From NCBI GenBank assembly GCA_028583685.1, contig JAMXIF010001253.1, positions 98,152,582-98,216,581 of the forward strand: 64,000 nucleotides of DNA, in the 5' to 3' direction. The position numbers were made by a program, and so were the translations under genes. The DNA is from Petaurus breviceps papuanus (taxonomy: Eukaryota > Chordata > Mammalia > Diprotodontia > Petauridae). Shown here piece by piece: positions 1 to 10,806 of this stretch; within the stretch, counting starts at the first letter, position 1; each line of letters begins with the position of its first letter. The notes beneath the pieces are model-generated. The model saw only the letters and a program-made list of their open reading frames with translations. It was not told the origin of the DNA and did not search any database.

Positions 1-1735
1 TTAAATTTTATATAGTAGCAGAAAAAGTAATTGTTATATTCTAAAAGAATATATGCAATATCAATATGTCCCAAATTCTCATACTTTCCTTTTGAAATGA
101 AATGCAACAAAGTGTGATTTAAAAAAAAAATGTTTCTAGTTCACGTCATAAAATCTCATTTATTGCTTTATAGGGAATAGGTTTATTCACTGTGCATATT
201 GCATATGATGCTTGTCAATGTAATCTCCAGCAACAGAATTCAAAATTCTTAGGAATATTAATTAATAAGGACATGTTATAGTAACCATTTTAAAAGGTTG
301 TGCCATTGAAATAAAGTCCTATTAAGACAATTATACCAAAACATGTTAATTTTAAGGATCTAATTTTTAGTCTTATCTGTCCAGCATGTAATTACTCTTC
401 TGGTTTTTATTTTTTCCAAATTATTAACAGAGTCCCTTAGCCCCTAAAATATGTGCCTAGAATAATTTAATGTGGAAAAAATGTGTACCATTTATTCAGT
501 TATTTTGTAAATGTAAAACATAAATAAACACATCTCATTTACCTTTATTTGTTGTAGAGAAAGTGACTTAGAGAACTAATAGGTCAAATTATGTTGGATC
601 ACATCCAGCCTTACAGATAGCCATCTGTCTATATGTCAGACCTAGTAGTTGTTTATAAAATTTCAATAGTAAAGAATGTTTTAAAAAATTTAGAACTTTA
701 TACAGTACATACATGCCCTACATAAAATTGTACTAACCAATATCTTTTGGCAGTAACACCAGTAATATGTTATTACAATATTCTGTCTTAATTCTTGAAT
801 TTCCTCTGTAGTATCCTTTGGCCAAGATTAGCCCAGGCTCATTCAACTCATGTCCATCCCAGCATTTGTCGCCCCCTGCCAGTTCCATGGTTAGAACATC
901 TCAGTTCCTACCTCCTCACCCAGTCAGTTCCTGTAATCCCTTGCCTCAAGTCACCTAGGATACTCTTCCACACTGACTAGCTCCACTCTGTAGAGCCCTT
1001 AGTACTAAAATCTGTCTTCTTTCCTTCTTCCTCCTAATATCTCATTTTATGACATTGTTCCTATGATCTCAATTATAATATATGTCATCTAATGTCATGT
1101 GATTAGGGGAATGAACCAACATTATCTAATATGTACAGAAATGTATTCATATACAAATATGATAGAAAACCAAAGAGAGAAAATGTAGTTTTAAAGGCCT
1201 TAAGGTGATAAAATATTCTTGTCCTAGTAAACTTTTATTTTTTTTTCTGTAAACCTGTACCTTGTTTCCTGAAGGTAAGTTATACATTCGAAAAGAATAC
1301 AAACTTCTTCAAATGACTAGACTATAATTTTCTGCATCAGTATCTTACTGAATGATACTCTCATAGTCATGATTCTCCATGTGGTATTTTGATATTTATA
1401 TAGTTAATACAAACTAGTTTTATCTTCCTCAGTGTCTGTGAAGTTCTATGTAAGCATTAGACTGCTAGCGTGCTCTTCCCAATTGATGTTATTTACTTTC
1501 TGTCATCTCTTGCTAGTACATGTATCCTGTAAAAAAATTAAAAATAATTTATCCTGCAATCTTAGCGATTATCAGAGCTTATCTGGTCCAATTCATGTCT
1601 AAAGCATGAATGCCATTACAACATCCTTGACAAGTGGTTAGTCAGCAGCTACTTGACAATGTCCTCCAGTTACATAAAACTCTCCTGTCCCGGTTCCATT
1701 TTTGGACAGTTCTAATTCTTGCAAACTTTTTCCTT
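1..1735. other. AT-rich intergenic DNA, no gene seen
   Basis: This stretch is AT-rich and single-copy in appearance. It has only short ORFs without family features and no repeat I can name with confidence. The slightly GC-richer part around 790-1010 has a 61-residue ORF that looks like chance: there is no domain, no splice context and no good start. Confidence 0.6.
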
Positions 1736-2200
1736 GTGTTTGATCAATAAGTATTTGTTCACCCAGACATTGTGTTAAATGCTGGAGATACAAAGGTAAG
1801 AAAAACATAGCCCTTAAACTCAGGTAGCTCACATTCTGATGGAGACAGCACGCAAGCAACAATGTACATATAGATTATATATAGATTGTAAATGTTGGTC
1901 CTCTTAGAGGGAAGGCACTAGCAATGGGAGGGGTCCAGGAAAGGCTTTTTTTTTTTTAAAGCAAGTAACTTGCTCAAGGTTACACGGCAAGGTGTTTCTG
2001 GGTGGGTGCTAAATGTCTGAGCCCAGATTCGATCCCAGGTCATCCTGACTCTGGGGCCAGTGCTCTTACCCACTGTGCTACCTGGCTGCCCCTCAGGAAA
2101 GGCTTCTTACAGAAAGTGGGATTTGAGCTCTATTTTGAAAGAGTTCAAAGAAGCCAGAAGGTAAAGGCAAGGAGGGGGCCTGAAAAAAAAAAAACATCAT
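1736..2200 (+). repeat. Ancient mammalian interspersed repeat fragment, split by a SINE
   Basis: The text 'aataagtatttgttcaccc' followed by a stretch about growing, boxed-like terms (ggagatacaaaggtaag, then ...gctcacattctgatgg) is the signature of a widespread old mammalian repeat. A second copy of the same kind is at 33.2-33.6 kb. It resumes after the SINE with the duplicated caggaaaggctt. I cannot assign the family safely; an old LINE tail is most likely. Confidence 0.45.
1948..2093 (-). mobile_element. Marsupial tRNA-derived SINE
   Basis: On the minus strand it reads as a tRNA-like head (ggcagccaggtagcacagtg) with A- and B-box-like parts, a body with 'gagcaagttacttgc', and an A-rich tail (the T run at 1946-1957). 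It is flanked by a 12-base target duplication, caggaaaggctt, at 1936-1947 and 2094-2105, so it is a complete L1-style insertion into an older repeat. Confidence 0.9.
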
Positions 2201-2254
2201 CTGCTTATCTGTTACTTCCACTTACTGTTGCCTATTACTACCTTAACAATCAAG

Positions 2255-2580
2255 AAGACTGGTTCCTCTTAGGCCTTCAAATATTTAGTACAATAATCAT
2301 GACCCTTCTAAGTCTCCTTCATGCTAAAGATCTCAGGTTTTGTTTTTTTTTTCCCAGTGAGCCACTGTTTTGAGTCTCCTCACCATCCTGGTCTCTGTCC
2401 TTTAGACTAATTCTAGTTTGTCCTTAAAATGTGGTATCCAGAACTGAACAGAGTTCGCCAGATACAGTCAGGTTAGAACAGAGTAAAATAGACTATCACC
2501 TCTCTCATTCTGGACCCTGTACTTTTATTCATGCAGTCTAGTATCATGTTAGCTTTTTAGATGTCATGTAATACTGTTGT
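2255..2580 (-). repeat. CR1/L3-type LINE fragment
   Basis: Read in antisense, the series 'catcctggtctctgtccttt...', 'tatccagaactgaacagag' and 'tagcttttta' matches the C-terminal reverse-transcriptase region of CR1/L3 LINEs. The avian CR1 version of the same stretch encodes 'LVRPHLEYC'. It is strongly decayed. A second copy lies at 17.7-18.8 kb. Confidence 0.65.
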
Positions 2581-2819
2581 TTCATGAGTTGCCACATTGG
2601 GAGGACCTCGTGGCAAACTTATGGGACGACATGAACAAGTCACACAAGATAGGCATGCATAAGGTTTGAGTCTCCATCTTTAGAAGGGAGATCTAAATAA
2701 GATTACAGATCCATTTGAATATTTAAATTATCTTATTGGTTCATTGGCTTTGCCGCCCATGAAAATGCCCAGGTACTTTTCAAAAGAAATATTGTTTATC
2801 CTTCTTTCCTGGTTCACTG

Positions 2820-3870
2820 ACTGCTCTGACCCTACAAGCTGTGAGTATACCCCAGTACTCAGCCCTGGATTCTTCTATTTCCTCCATACTTGTCTTACTT
2901 GATCTCATTAATCCCTTTCTTTCAATTATCTCTATGTATACAACCCCCACATCAGCATGTCCAGCCCTCATCTACATCACAAACTAGTACACATTTTGAA
3001 TGTAAAGTCCTAGAAAAATCTCAAGAAATACAATAAAAACTACTTAATTTCCTTTTTCCTAAAAGCAGTCCTCTGAATTTAGTGCCATCAAAATCCCAAC
3101 TGTCCTTATAGTCACCCAGATGTGTAACCTCCATCCTTGACTTCTTGCTCACATATACAATCCAAATCCAAAGGCCAAATGTCCCTTATACCTTTACCAC
3201 ATCATATACATCTTTTCACTCATCACCTTTTGACTATTGCAATAGTCTCCTAATTGGTCTCCTGGTCTGAAGTGTCTCTCCTCTCTCCAGTTTATCTTCC
3301 ACAAAGTTGCCAAAATAATTTCCCTAAAAGTACAAGTCTGAGCCATATCACCTTTTCTACTCAATAAACACCAATGGCTCCCTGTTATCTCCAGGAATAG
3401 ACACAAACTCCTCTATTGAATTTAAAAGCTTCACCACCCAGCTCCTTACTCTCACTCCACACTTCTTACACATTACTCTTTTTCATGAATTCTGTGGTCC
3501 AGTAGTACTGATCCACCTGCTTTTCTTCAGACATAATGCTCAGTCTTCCATCTCTGTGCCCTTGTACTAGGTGTTTTACATGCCTGGAAGGCTCTGTTTT
3601 TCCCCTTACTTCTTGGAATCACTGATTTTCTTCAGGATTCCATTTAAGCATCTCAGTCCTCCTTTCCCAGTCTATCTAGTTACTGCTTCCTTCTCTTAAA
3701 TTTGCCTTGTGTCTACTTTGTATATATTGTGTACATACATATATCTATGTGTTGTCTGCTTAATTAGAGCATAAGCTTTTTGAGGGTACAGTTTATTATT
3801 TTTATCCCTAGCAATTATTACAAGGCCTGGCACATAGTAAGCATTTAATAAATGCTTGTTGGTTGATTGT
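2820..3870 (+). repeat. L2 LINE, 3' half
   Basis: The stretch follows the L2 3' end in order: 'atcagcatgtccagccctca', 'tattgcaatagtctcctaat', 'caatggctccctgttatctc', 'cttcaccacccagctcctta', then the tail 'ggcacatagtaagcatttaa'. It is old and decayed. The short ORFs inside it are not genes. Confidence 0.8.
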
Positions 3871-3969
3871 GCAGTTGGCTTTTTGAACCTAGGTGCAAGA
3901 TTTTACATTTATCTCTACTAAATTTAATATTATTAGTTTCAGACTTGAATAAAGTTTCAGTCTTGAATA

Positions 3970-4240
3970 ATGGCTCAAGAACCATGATATAATGAAAACT
4001 TCAGTCTAGGAATTAGGAGATCTAAGTCCAAGTTCTGACTCTGACACTAATTAGATATGTTTTCCCTGGGATTAAGTCTCCTCATGCACAAAATGAAATA
4101 GGAATTTGAATTGAAAGGGATATTAGGGATCGTCTACTCTGCTGCCTTCATTTTAACATCAAAGAAACAAACTCTGAGGGTTACAGCGGCTTGCCCAAAG
4201 TTATTCATAGAGAGAGGTAAATAAATAACATGAACTGCAT
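3970..4240 (+). repeat. MIR3-like SINE fragment
   Basis: It contains a degenerate tRNA-SINE layout: 'gtctaggaattaggagatct', 'ctctgacactaattagatat', then a CR1/L3-like tail and a MIR-like 'ggcttgcccaaagtta'. The ends are not clear. Old insertion. Confidence 0.45.
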
Positions 4241-4259
4241 AATAAACGTAATACTTTTG

Positions 4260-5060
4260 AATACTATTAAATTGATTTTTCAAATTAAACAATTCTTTAT
4301 ACTTTTAAATTTTTGTTCTGAGTTTAAACAGCAAAGAACATTTACATACACAAAGCAGAAGACAAAAAAGGATTGCATATGAAACCATGAATCTCCATTT
4401 CATTCTACTTTACTTTTTTTTTTAGTATGTAATGAATTCTACATATTACTTTTTTGTGCTGCCTTCTAAAGTATCTGTTCCTTGCATTCTTAGAAATGTT
4501 ACAGTGACTCTTTTGGGGGTGGCAACACTAATACTAAACCTCTTTCCCTCCCATCACCTCTTCTACAATTAAAAACCAAGATAAGAAAGAAAAGAAAAAA
4601 GTACCCTATGATGAATATACACAAATCAATCAAAATCCACACAGTGGTCATGTACAAAAATGTGTCTTTCTTGACCTTTAGTCCAATACCTCTCTTTCAG
4701 AAAGGGGGTAATCTGATTCAACATGGGTCTTCTGATCACTGCATTGACCAAAGTTCCTAAATCCTTCAAATCTGTTTTTCTTTGCAATGTTGCAGTTGTA
4801 GAAATTGTTCTAGTTCTGCTTTACTCTGAAGCAGTTCATAATACCTAGGATTCTCTGAAATAATCTTTTTTGTAATTATTATTCTATTATATTCATATAC
4901 CAAAATTTGTTCAGTTATTCCCCAACTGGTGGCCAGCCTTTTAGATTCTTTTTCTTTTCTTTTTCTGTTCCTTTTCATTCCCACTTTGACATCAGGAAAT
5001 TTTGTTTTGCTTGTAAATATTTGCTTCCTGGTATTATCCTCCCTCTTAATTCCTCCCCTC
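4260..5060 (-). repeat. L1 3' end (5'-truncated)
   Basis: Antisense L1 3' end. The stretch 'attcatataccaaaatttgt' followed by 'tcagttattccccaactggt' is the same conserved block seen in the copies at 16.6, 51.8 and 23.6 kb. It is heavily decayed and rich in A/T. The ORFs at 4766-5161 on both strands lie inside it. Confidence 0.65.
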
Positions 5061-5605
5061 TATTCTTGATTATTTCTCTTTTAAGCTTAATGTATTTCTA
5101 CACTAAACTTCTCTGTGTGTATATGTTTAACTCTCTTCTGGTTCTAAGATTATTTGAGTAGTTTTCATTTCTGATTTATTTCTCTTATGATTTCTTGAAA
5201 TATAGTGTCCCAGATTTCTTTTTTAAATGATTTTCAGAGAATACAATTATTAAATTCTCTCTCAATCTACTTTCCAAGTCAGTTGTTTTTGGTATTAGAT
5301 ATCTTATATTTCTGTGTTTTCAATATTTTAATTTTGTTCTACTATTCCATGCTATCTCATGGAGTCAGTGGTAAATGACAACTAACAGTGGTCAAAAAGT
5401 ATTTTTTTATCTATTCAGATGGACTAAGGACCTTCCTTGTGATAACAAGACTGGCAAAGGAGAAAAACTACCTAACCCCAATTTTCATGTTGTAGTTTTC
5501 TAGAAAATAAAGAATTATAAAATCTTTGAATTGAAAGATTGGTGACAGTAAGACAAGTTGCCTTATAAAGTAAGATTTTCAAAATCACATTAAAAACATA
5601 TAAAA
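5061..5605. other. AT-rich sequence, nothing assignable
   Basis: T-rich sequence right of the L1 remnant, with no recognisable ORF, RNA or repeat ends. It may be more of the decayed L1. Confidence 0.4.
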
Positions 5606-5825
5606 TTTTAAAAAATCAGCCCTCATCAGTCTCCCAGACTCGTCTCTACCTGATCCAATCCATCCTTCATATAGCTCCCAAAGTGATTTTCCTGAAGGTT
5701 AATTCTAACCTAACTCCCCAATTCACTAATTACACTATGTCACTTTTCAGTTATTACGTTGGCAAGAACAGTAGCTAGTTTCATGGACACAAAACAGACA
5801 CTGAGCCACCTAGCCACCCCCCTGC
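5606..5825. repeat. L2 fragment (+) and SINE fragment (-)
   Basis: 'agctcccaaagtgattttcc' and following text match the L2 'cagagtgatctttt' block in plus orientation. It is then cut by a short SINE end in minus orientation reading 'gagccacctagccacccc' at about 5801-5820. Confidence 0.55.
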
Positions 5826-5964
5826 TAATCTGTTTTTAAGTGTATATCAAGTTTAGCACAATATTAACAAAACCGCCTTGCTTGTCTGTGTCACCTTCTG
5901 AATTTCCTTTTGTTCTCTTCTGTGTATCTTTCATGATTTAAATTTTTCTTATTTTTTATATCAC

Positions 5965-5998
5965 AATAATCTCTCTCTCACACACACACACACCTCTA
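5965..5998. repeat. CT/CA microsatellite
   Basis: A short pure run of CT dinucleotides passing into CA dinucleotides. Confidence 0.9.
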
Positions 5999-6059
5999 TA
6001 GAGTCAGATAAGTATAGTAAAAGCAAAACAAATCAATACATTGGCTTTGTCTGCAACAA

Positions 6060-6245
6060 TTGCCTTCTAAAATGACTTGGGTATCTCCATTTTACAGATG
6101 AAAAAATTGGGGTCTAGCAGTCAAATAACTTACTCTTATGTTACACAACGAATGAGAATTTTATTAAACATCTATTATGGACCAGGCACTAGACTAGGCA
6201 CTAGGGACACAAAGACAAAAACAAAACTATTTCTACCCTCAATAA
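6060..6245. repeat. MIR fragment and old interspersed fragment
   Basis: 'tctccattttacagatgaaa' is the antisense MIR core. It is followed by 'taaacatctattatggacca' and 'ggcactagactaggcactag', the start of the same old mammalian repeat type seen at 1.7 and 33.2 kb. Confidence 0.6.
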
Positions 6246-6779
6246 GGAACATTTGTGAAAATGTGTAAATGGAGCATTTCCCGTTGGGCCTGTCAATTGA
6301 ATCCCCAGAGGGCGAGTGTTAACTTCAGATTCTTGAGGTAAACCTGCAATTCTGCATTTCTAACACCACAGTTTAAAAGCCATCACTGGAATGCTTCTCA
6401 TGAACAGTGATATTGTAGACTCTATTATCTCTTAACAAAGGCATTTTCTCAAAAGGGATAGGAAAAACTAGGGACAAAACATACATTACCCTGGAGTGCA
6501 TTATCCCAGAAACATGTAGAGAGGGCGGGCACCAACTCAAAGTACAGTGATTGTGAGCCACCTCCCTGCAGCCAAGGTGCTGCCTATTTGTAGAGTTTTA
6601 ATGAGATTTAGCACTGGAAATGGCATCTGTGCTAGGCAAGTTGATTTCTCTGCTGGACGGATTGCTCAGCTGAACTTGATCCTTCCAATATACAGCATCC
6701 CCACTGAAAGTTTAACCTGCTGTACTCCCTCGTCTTGTTTTCTCTTTTATAAGCCTCTGCCTTCAGGATGAGCTGCAAT

Positions 6780-8070
6780 CTTTGACTGGAGTACTAGGCT
6801 ACTGTGCTCATTTATATTCTATATATTTTGCTTCTAATCTGCTCAACTGATAAACCTCTCTATTTCTTAGTCAGTATCAAAATATTTGATGATTGGGGCA
6901 GCTAGGTGGTGAAAGTGAATAGAGCTCTGGCCCTGGAGTCAGGAAGACCTGAATTCAAATCCAGTCTCAGACACTTAACACTAGCCCTGTGACCTTGGGC
7001 AAGTCACTTAACCTCAATTGACCTGCCTTCCCCCCTCCAAAAAGCAAAAAAAAAAAGTTTGATGATTACTGCTTTATGGTTTAGTTTGAGATCTGGTCCT
7101 GCTAAATCCCCTTCCTTTCCACTTTTCTTCTATTAATTTCCTTGATATTCATGACTTTTTAATCCTCCAGATGAATTTTGCTATTATTTTTCCAAGTCTA
7201 TAAAGTAATAATTTGATAATTTGATTCATATGGCACTAAGTAAATTAATCTAGGTAATATTGTCATTTTTATTATATTGGCTCAGCCTAAGGTATCTCCA
7301 ATTACTTAGATCTGTATTTGTGTAAAGAGTGTTTTCTAGTCATGTTCCTATAGTTACTATGTGTCTTACTTAGCAGGTTGACACCCAAGTATTGCATATT
7401 TTTGGTAGTAATTTTAACTGTAATATCTCTTCATGCTGGATTTTGTTGGTAATATACAAACATGTTGATGATCTGTGTGGGTTTATTTTATATCCTATAA
7501 CTTTCCTGAAATTGTTTTTTTTAATTAACTAGTGTTCTCTAAGTAAACCATCACATCATTTTCAAAAAGCAATTATTTTGTTTCATTTTTCGCCTGTATG
7601 TATTCCCTCATTTTTTCCTGTCTTATTGCTTTAGCTAGCATTTCTAACACCATATTGAATAGTAATAATGATAATGGACATCCTTGCTTTACCTTTACTC
7701 TTATTGGAAAGGCCTCTAGTTTTTCCCCATTATAGATAATGGTTTTAGGAAGCTACTACTTATTAAAGAAGGAGCTCTAGGATACCTTATCAAAAGTTTT
7801 TTCTGCATTTATTGATATAAGCATATGATTTTTGTTGTTCTTGTCATTAATATGGTCAATTATGTTTATGGTTTTTCCAATATCAAACTAGCTGTGCTTT
7901 CCTGGTATACACCCAATCTTTGTGATATGTTGCTATAGTATTGTTCTTAATATTTTATTTAAAAATTTTGCCTCAGTATTCATGAAGATTATTGATCTAG
8001 ACTTTAGTTTCTCTATTTTTACTTAGGTATGAAAACCATTTTGAAAATCAAATTGATATTTTCTCCATTT
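6780..8070 (-). mobile_element. L1 ORF2 remnant (reverse-transcriptase region)
   Basis: Antisense L1 ORF2. 'tttctgcatttattgatata' is the complement of the block that encodes DAEKAF in L1 reverse transcriptase, and 'atggacatccttgctttacc' lies at the complement of the palm region. The reading frame is destroyed by many changes. A SINE sits inside at 6895-7057. L1 5'-like sequence on the same strand at 8.64-9.30 kb may belong to the same, rearranged element. Confidence 0.75.
6895..7057 (+). mobile_element. Marsupial tRNA-derived SINE inside L1
   Basis: Head ggggcagctaggtggtgaaa, then 'ctggagtcaggaagacctga', 'gggcaagtcacttaacctca' and an A-rich tail. It is flanked by the 10-base duplication tttgatgatt at 6885-6894 and 7058-7067. 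This proves it landed in the older L1 after that copy was in place. Confidence 0.93.
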
Positions 8071-8119
8071 TTGTAACTGATTCATTCTGTATCACCACTG
8101 ACATTTTATATAATTGCCT

Positions 8120-8640
8120 AAGTCACATTTCTTTGTCTCTGAGTTAGCTGAGAAGTTCATAGGTTCAGAAGTTCAGTCTTCCTTTCTGAGTTAAGTTTAA
8201 AAGTTGTATCCCTATAAATCACTTTACTTAAAAGAAACCTATTGTCTCTATACCACTAGCTATCTTTGACCAATTAGAGGAAATCTATTATCTACATACT
8301 ATTAGTTATTCTAGCAGGTGGACTAAATTAATCAGAATTTCCTAGTGCTAAGATGGGAAGTGGGGTTGCTAGCCCTACATCCCTGATTTCCAATCAGTCA
8401 TATTATTCCCCATGCCTTTGATGCTTTTCACTTCGTAACCAATCATACTGTTTTGCCCTTCTATGCTATGACACTACAGGATTCTGAACTAAGCAGATTG
8501 TTTCCCTCATCTGCAATTCTGCCTTCTGGTTTTTGGATGCTCCTTCTTTTGTCTCTAAAATAATCTGTCAGCCCTCATTCAGGGTCTTTTGGCTTGCTAG
8601 GGAGCTAAAGACCTCTTTTATTGGTAACTGCTAGCAACGT
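8120..8640. other. Unassigned block, possibly LTR-derived
   Basis: The composition changes sharply from the L1 on either side. A stretch near 8565, aaataatctgtcagccctca, looks like a polyadenylation region of an LTR. I find no clean TG/CA ends or target duplication, so the family is left open. Confidence 0.3.
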
Positions 8641-9300
8641 GCCTGTGGGCTTCTCTGTAGTTGGACATTTCAGTAGCTGTTGCTAGATTCAGTCAATTGA
8701 TTCCATTCCCCTTTGGTCTGGGATTCTTTTACTGGTTATTCTACTTCAAGCTTCAGACTGAGCAGGAGGCTGGAACTGAGACCCCGATCTTCTGCTGTCA
8801 GAGCCACACAACTACTGTTTGCTTCTTCTCTCTGTACATGGCCTACTACTCAAGACTGCTACTAATCCTACAACACTACTTCTAGGTACTTCCCCTTCCT
8901 CAGGAACTTGTATTTATATCACAGAACCAGGTAGTGAATGATAAAGCTGCCATTTGGCAACTGTCTTTATATCTAACACAAGGTTAGAGTCCCTTCTATT
9001 GAATCTGGGACCTCATCTTACCCAGATGTACAACCTTGGTCATCTTTCAGTTCCTGCACCTTGAAATGACCCTAGGGATGCACCCCTGCCAAGAACCTAT
9101 CCCCAGGGTCCACAGACTTTCTTGTCTGTATCCCTAATCTGACAGGCAAAAAATATACTTCACTTTGTTTTTTTTTCTTGTATTTCCCAGTCGTCAGTAA
9201 AGCTGGTGCATTTTCTAGATCTTTGTGAAGCAGTTGTATGGGGAGTCCACTGTACTTCTTCCTGCTACCAGTCCATCTTGGTTCCACTATCTTTCTCCAG
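8641..9300 (-). repeat. L1 5' region-like sequence
   Basis: The right end reads on the minus strand as 'ggaaccaagatggactggta', like the start of mammalian L1 5' UTRs (gccaagatgg...). The interior is GC-balanced and lacks ORFs of note. With the L1 ORF2 remnant at 6.8-8.1 kb on the same strand, this is probably the 5' end of one rearranged L1. Confidence 0.45.
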
Positions 9301-9844
9301 TTTTTTTAAATACTAAAGTTTTCCAGTTGGTGTCAGCAAATGGTGGTGGTTAGGGAAAAGGTACAGAAGTTACCTGTGTCCTGGGAAAAAGTTCCTCTTT
9401 TTGCTTGTTTGTTTTTTCAAGTGACCTGGTCATATGCAAATGAACTACTCAAAGCCTTTCACCATTTACTAAATGCACACCTCTAAACTAAGAGCAAATG
9501 CCGTCCAGTCTCAGTGGAACCAGTCCTTACACACCTCTTAGGCTCTGACATTGATCTGCAAATTTTCTAAGTCAGAAAGGAGCACTTCCTAGGTTCTCTT
9601 TAGAACTTTAGATGGGTCGGGAGGGAAGGGTGTGACTAGATTGACATACCCCTTCTAGGAACTTTGATAGAGGTAATTTAGTAGAGAGTAGGTAGGAGCA
9701 GGAAGGGAACGATATACCTGCTAGTCAATTGGCTGGGAGACTATTGAGGAGGTGGCTTGAGAGGAATAAAGCATAACTGAGGCTATTGACAAATAGTGTT
9801 GCAGGAAAGGCAATCACCGATTAGGAGAATGAGAACCAGTAGTA
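9301..9844. other. Intergenic DNA, no gene seen
   Basis: No repeat family or coding potential recognised. It ends at the TA target of the Tigger1-like element. Confidence 0.5.
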
Positions 9845-10625
9845 GAGGCATGCCTCAATTTATTGTGCTTTACCTTATTGCATGTCACAGACATTGTATT
9901 TTTTACAAATTGAAGGTTTGTGGCAACCCTGTGTCAAGTGAGTCTATCCATTTTCCCAACAGCATGTGCTCACATCATGTCTCTGTCATATTTTGGTAAT
10001 TCTTGAAATATTTAAAACTTTTTCATTATTATTATATCTGTTGTGGTGAACTGTGATCAGTGATCTTTGATGTTACTATTGTAATTGTTTTAGGACACTA
10101 GGAATGGAGCCCATATAAGACAGTAAACCTAACTGATAAATGTTGTGTGTATTCTTATTGTTTTACAAATCAGTAGTCCCTCCCACCCTTCTCTCCCTCT
10201 CCTTGGGCCTCCCTCTTTTCTGAGACACAGTATTAAAAATAGGCCAATTAATAACCCTACAATGGACTCAAGTATTCAAGTGAAAAGAAGAGTCAATCAA
10301 TGTGGCAAAGCTCATTGTTGTCTTATTTTAGGAAATTGCCACAGCAACCACCATCATTATTAGTCAGATGCCATTAACATCAAGGCAAGACCCTACATGA
10401 GAAAAAAGATTATGATTTGCTGAAGACCCAGATGATAGCATTTTTAGCAATAAAATATTTTTAAATTAAGGCATATACATTGTTTTTTAGACAAAATACT
10501 ATTGCACACTTATAGACTACAGTATAGTGTAAAGATAGCTTTTATATGCAGACTTGCTCTACTGTGATGTTTTCTTTATTGCAGTAATCTAGAACAGAAC
10601 CTACAATATCTCCCAGGTATGCCTG
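9845..10625 (+). mobile_element. Tigger1-like DNA transposon, internally deleted
   Basis: The left end gaggcatgcctcaatttatt and right end ending ccaggtatgcctg are degenerate Tigger1 terminal repeats. They are flanked by the TA duplication at 9843-9844 and 10626-10627. The 5' part (ttttttacaaattgaaggtt, then tgatcagtgatctttgatgt) and 3' part (tttttagcaataaaatattt) follow Tigger1 in order. About two thirds of the full ~2.4-kb element, including nearly all of the pogo-type transposase gene, is missing between about 10300 and 10380. Only the first codons (near 10261, aatggactcaagtattcaag) remain. It is a non-autonomous copy of a Tc1/mariner-superfamily element. Confidence 0.92.
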
Positions 10626-10659
10626 TATGCTGATGAGTATAAAACAGCCAGCTCTGAAA

Positions 10660-10673
10660 GAAGGAAATAAAGG

Positions 10674-10732
<59 letters not shown>

Positions 10733-10806
10733 AAGGAAAGGAAAGAAGGAAGGAAGAAAGGAAGGAAGGAAGGAAGGAAGGAAGGAAGGAAGGAAGGAAG
10801 GAAGAA
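10660..10806. repeat. Purine-only microsatellite (GA)n / (GGAA)n
   Basis: About 145 bases of G and A only: a GA-dinucleotide run, then GGAA tetranucleotides. It creates artefact ORFs on both strands (Arg/Glu-rich on plus, Ser/Leu/Phe/Pro-rich on minus). It sits just right of the Tigger1-like element. Confidence 0.97.
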
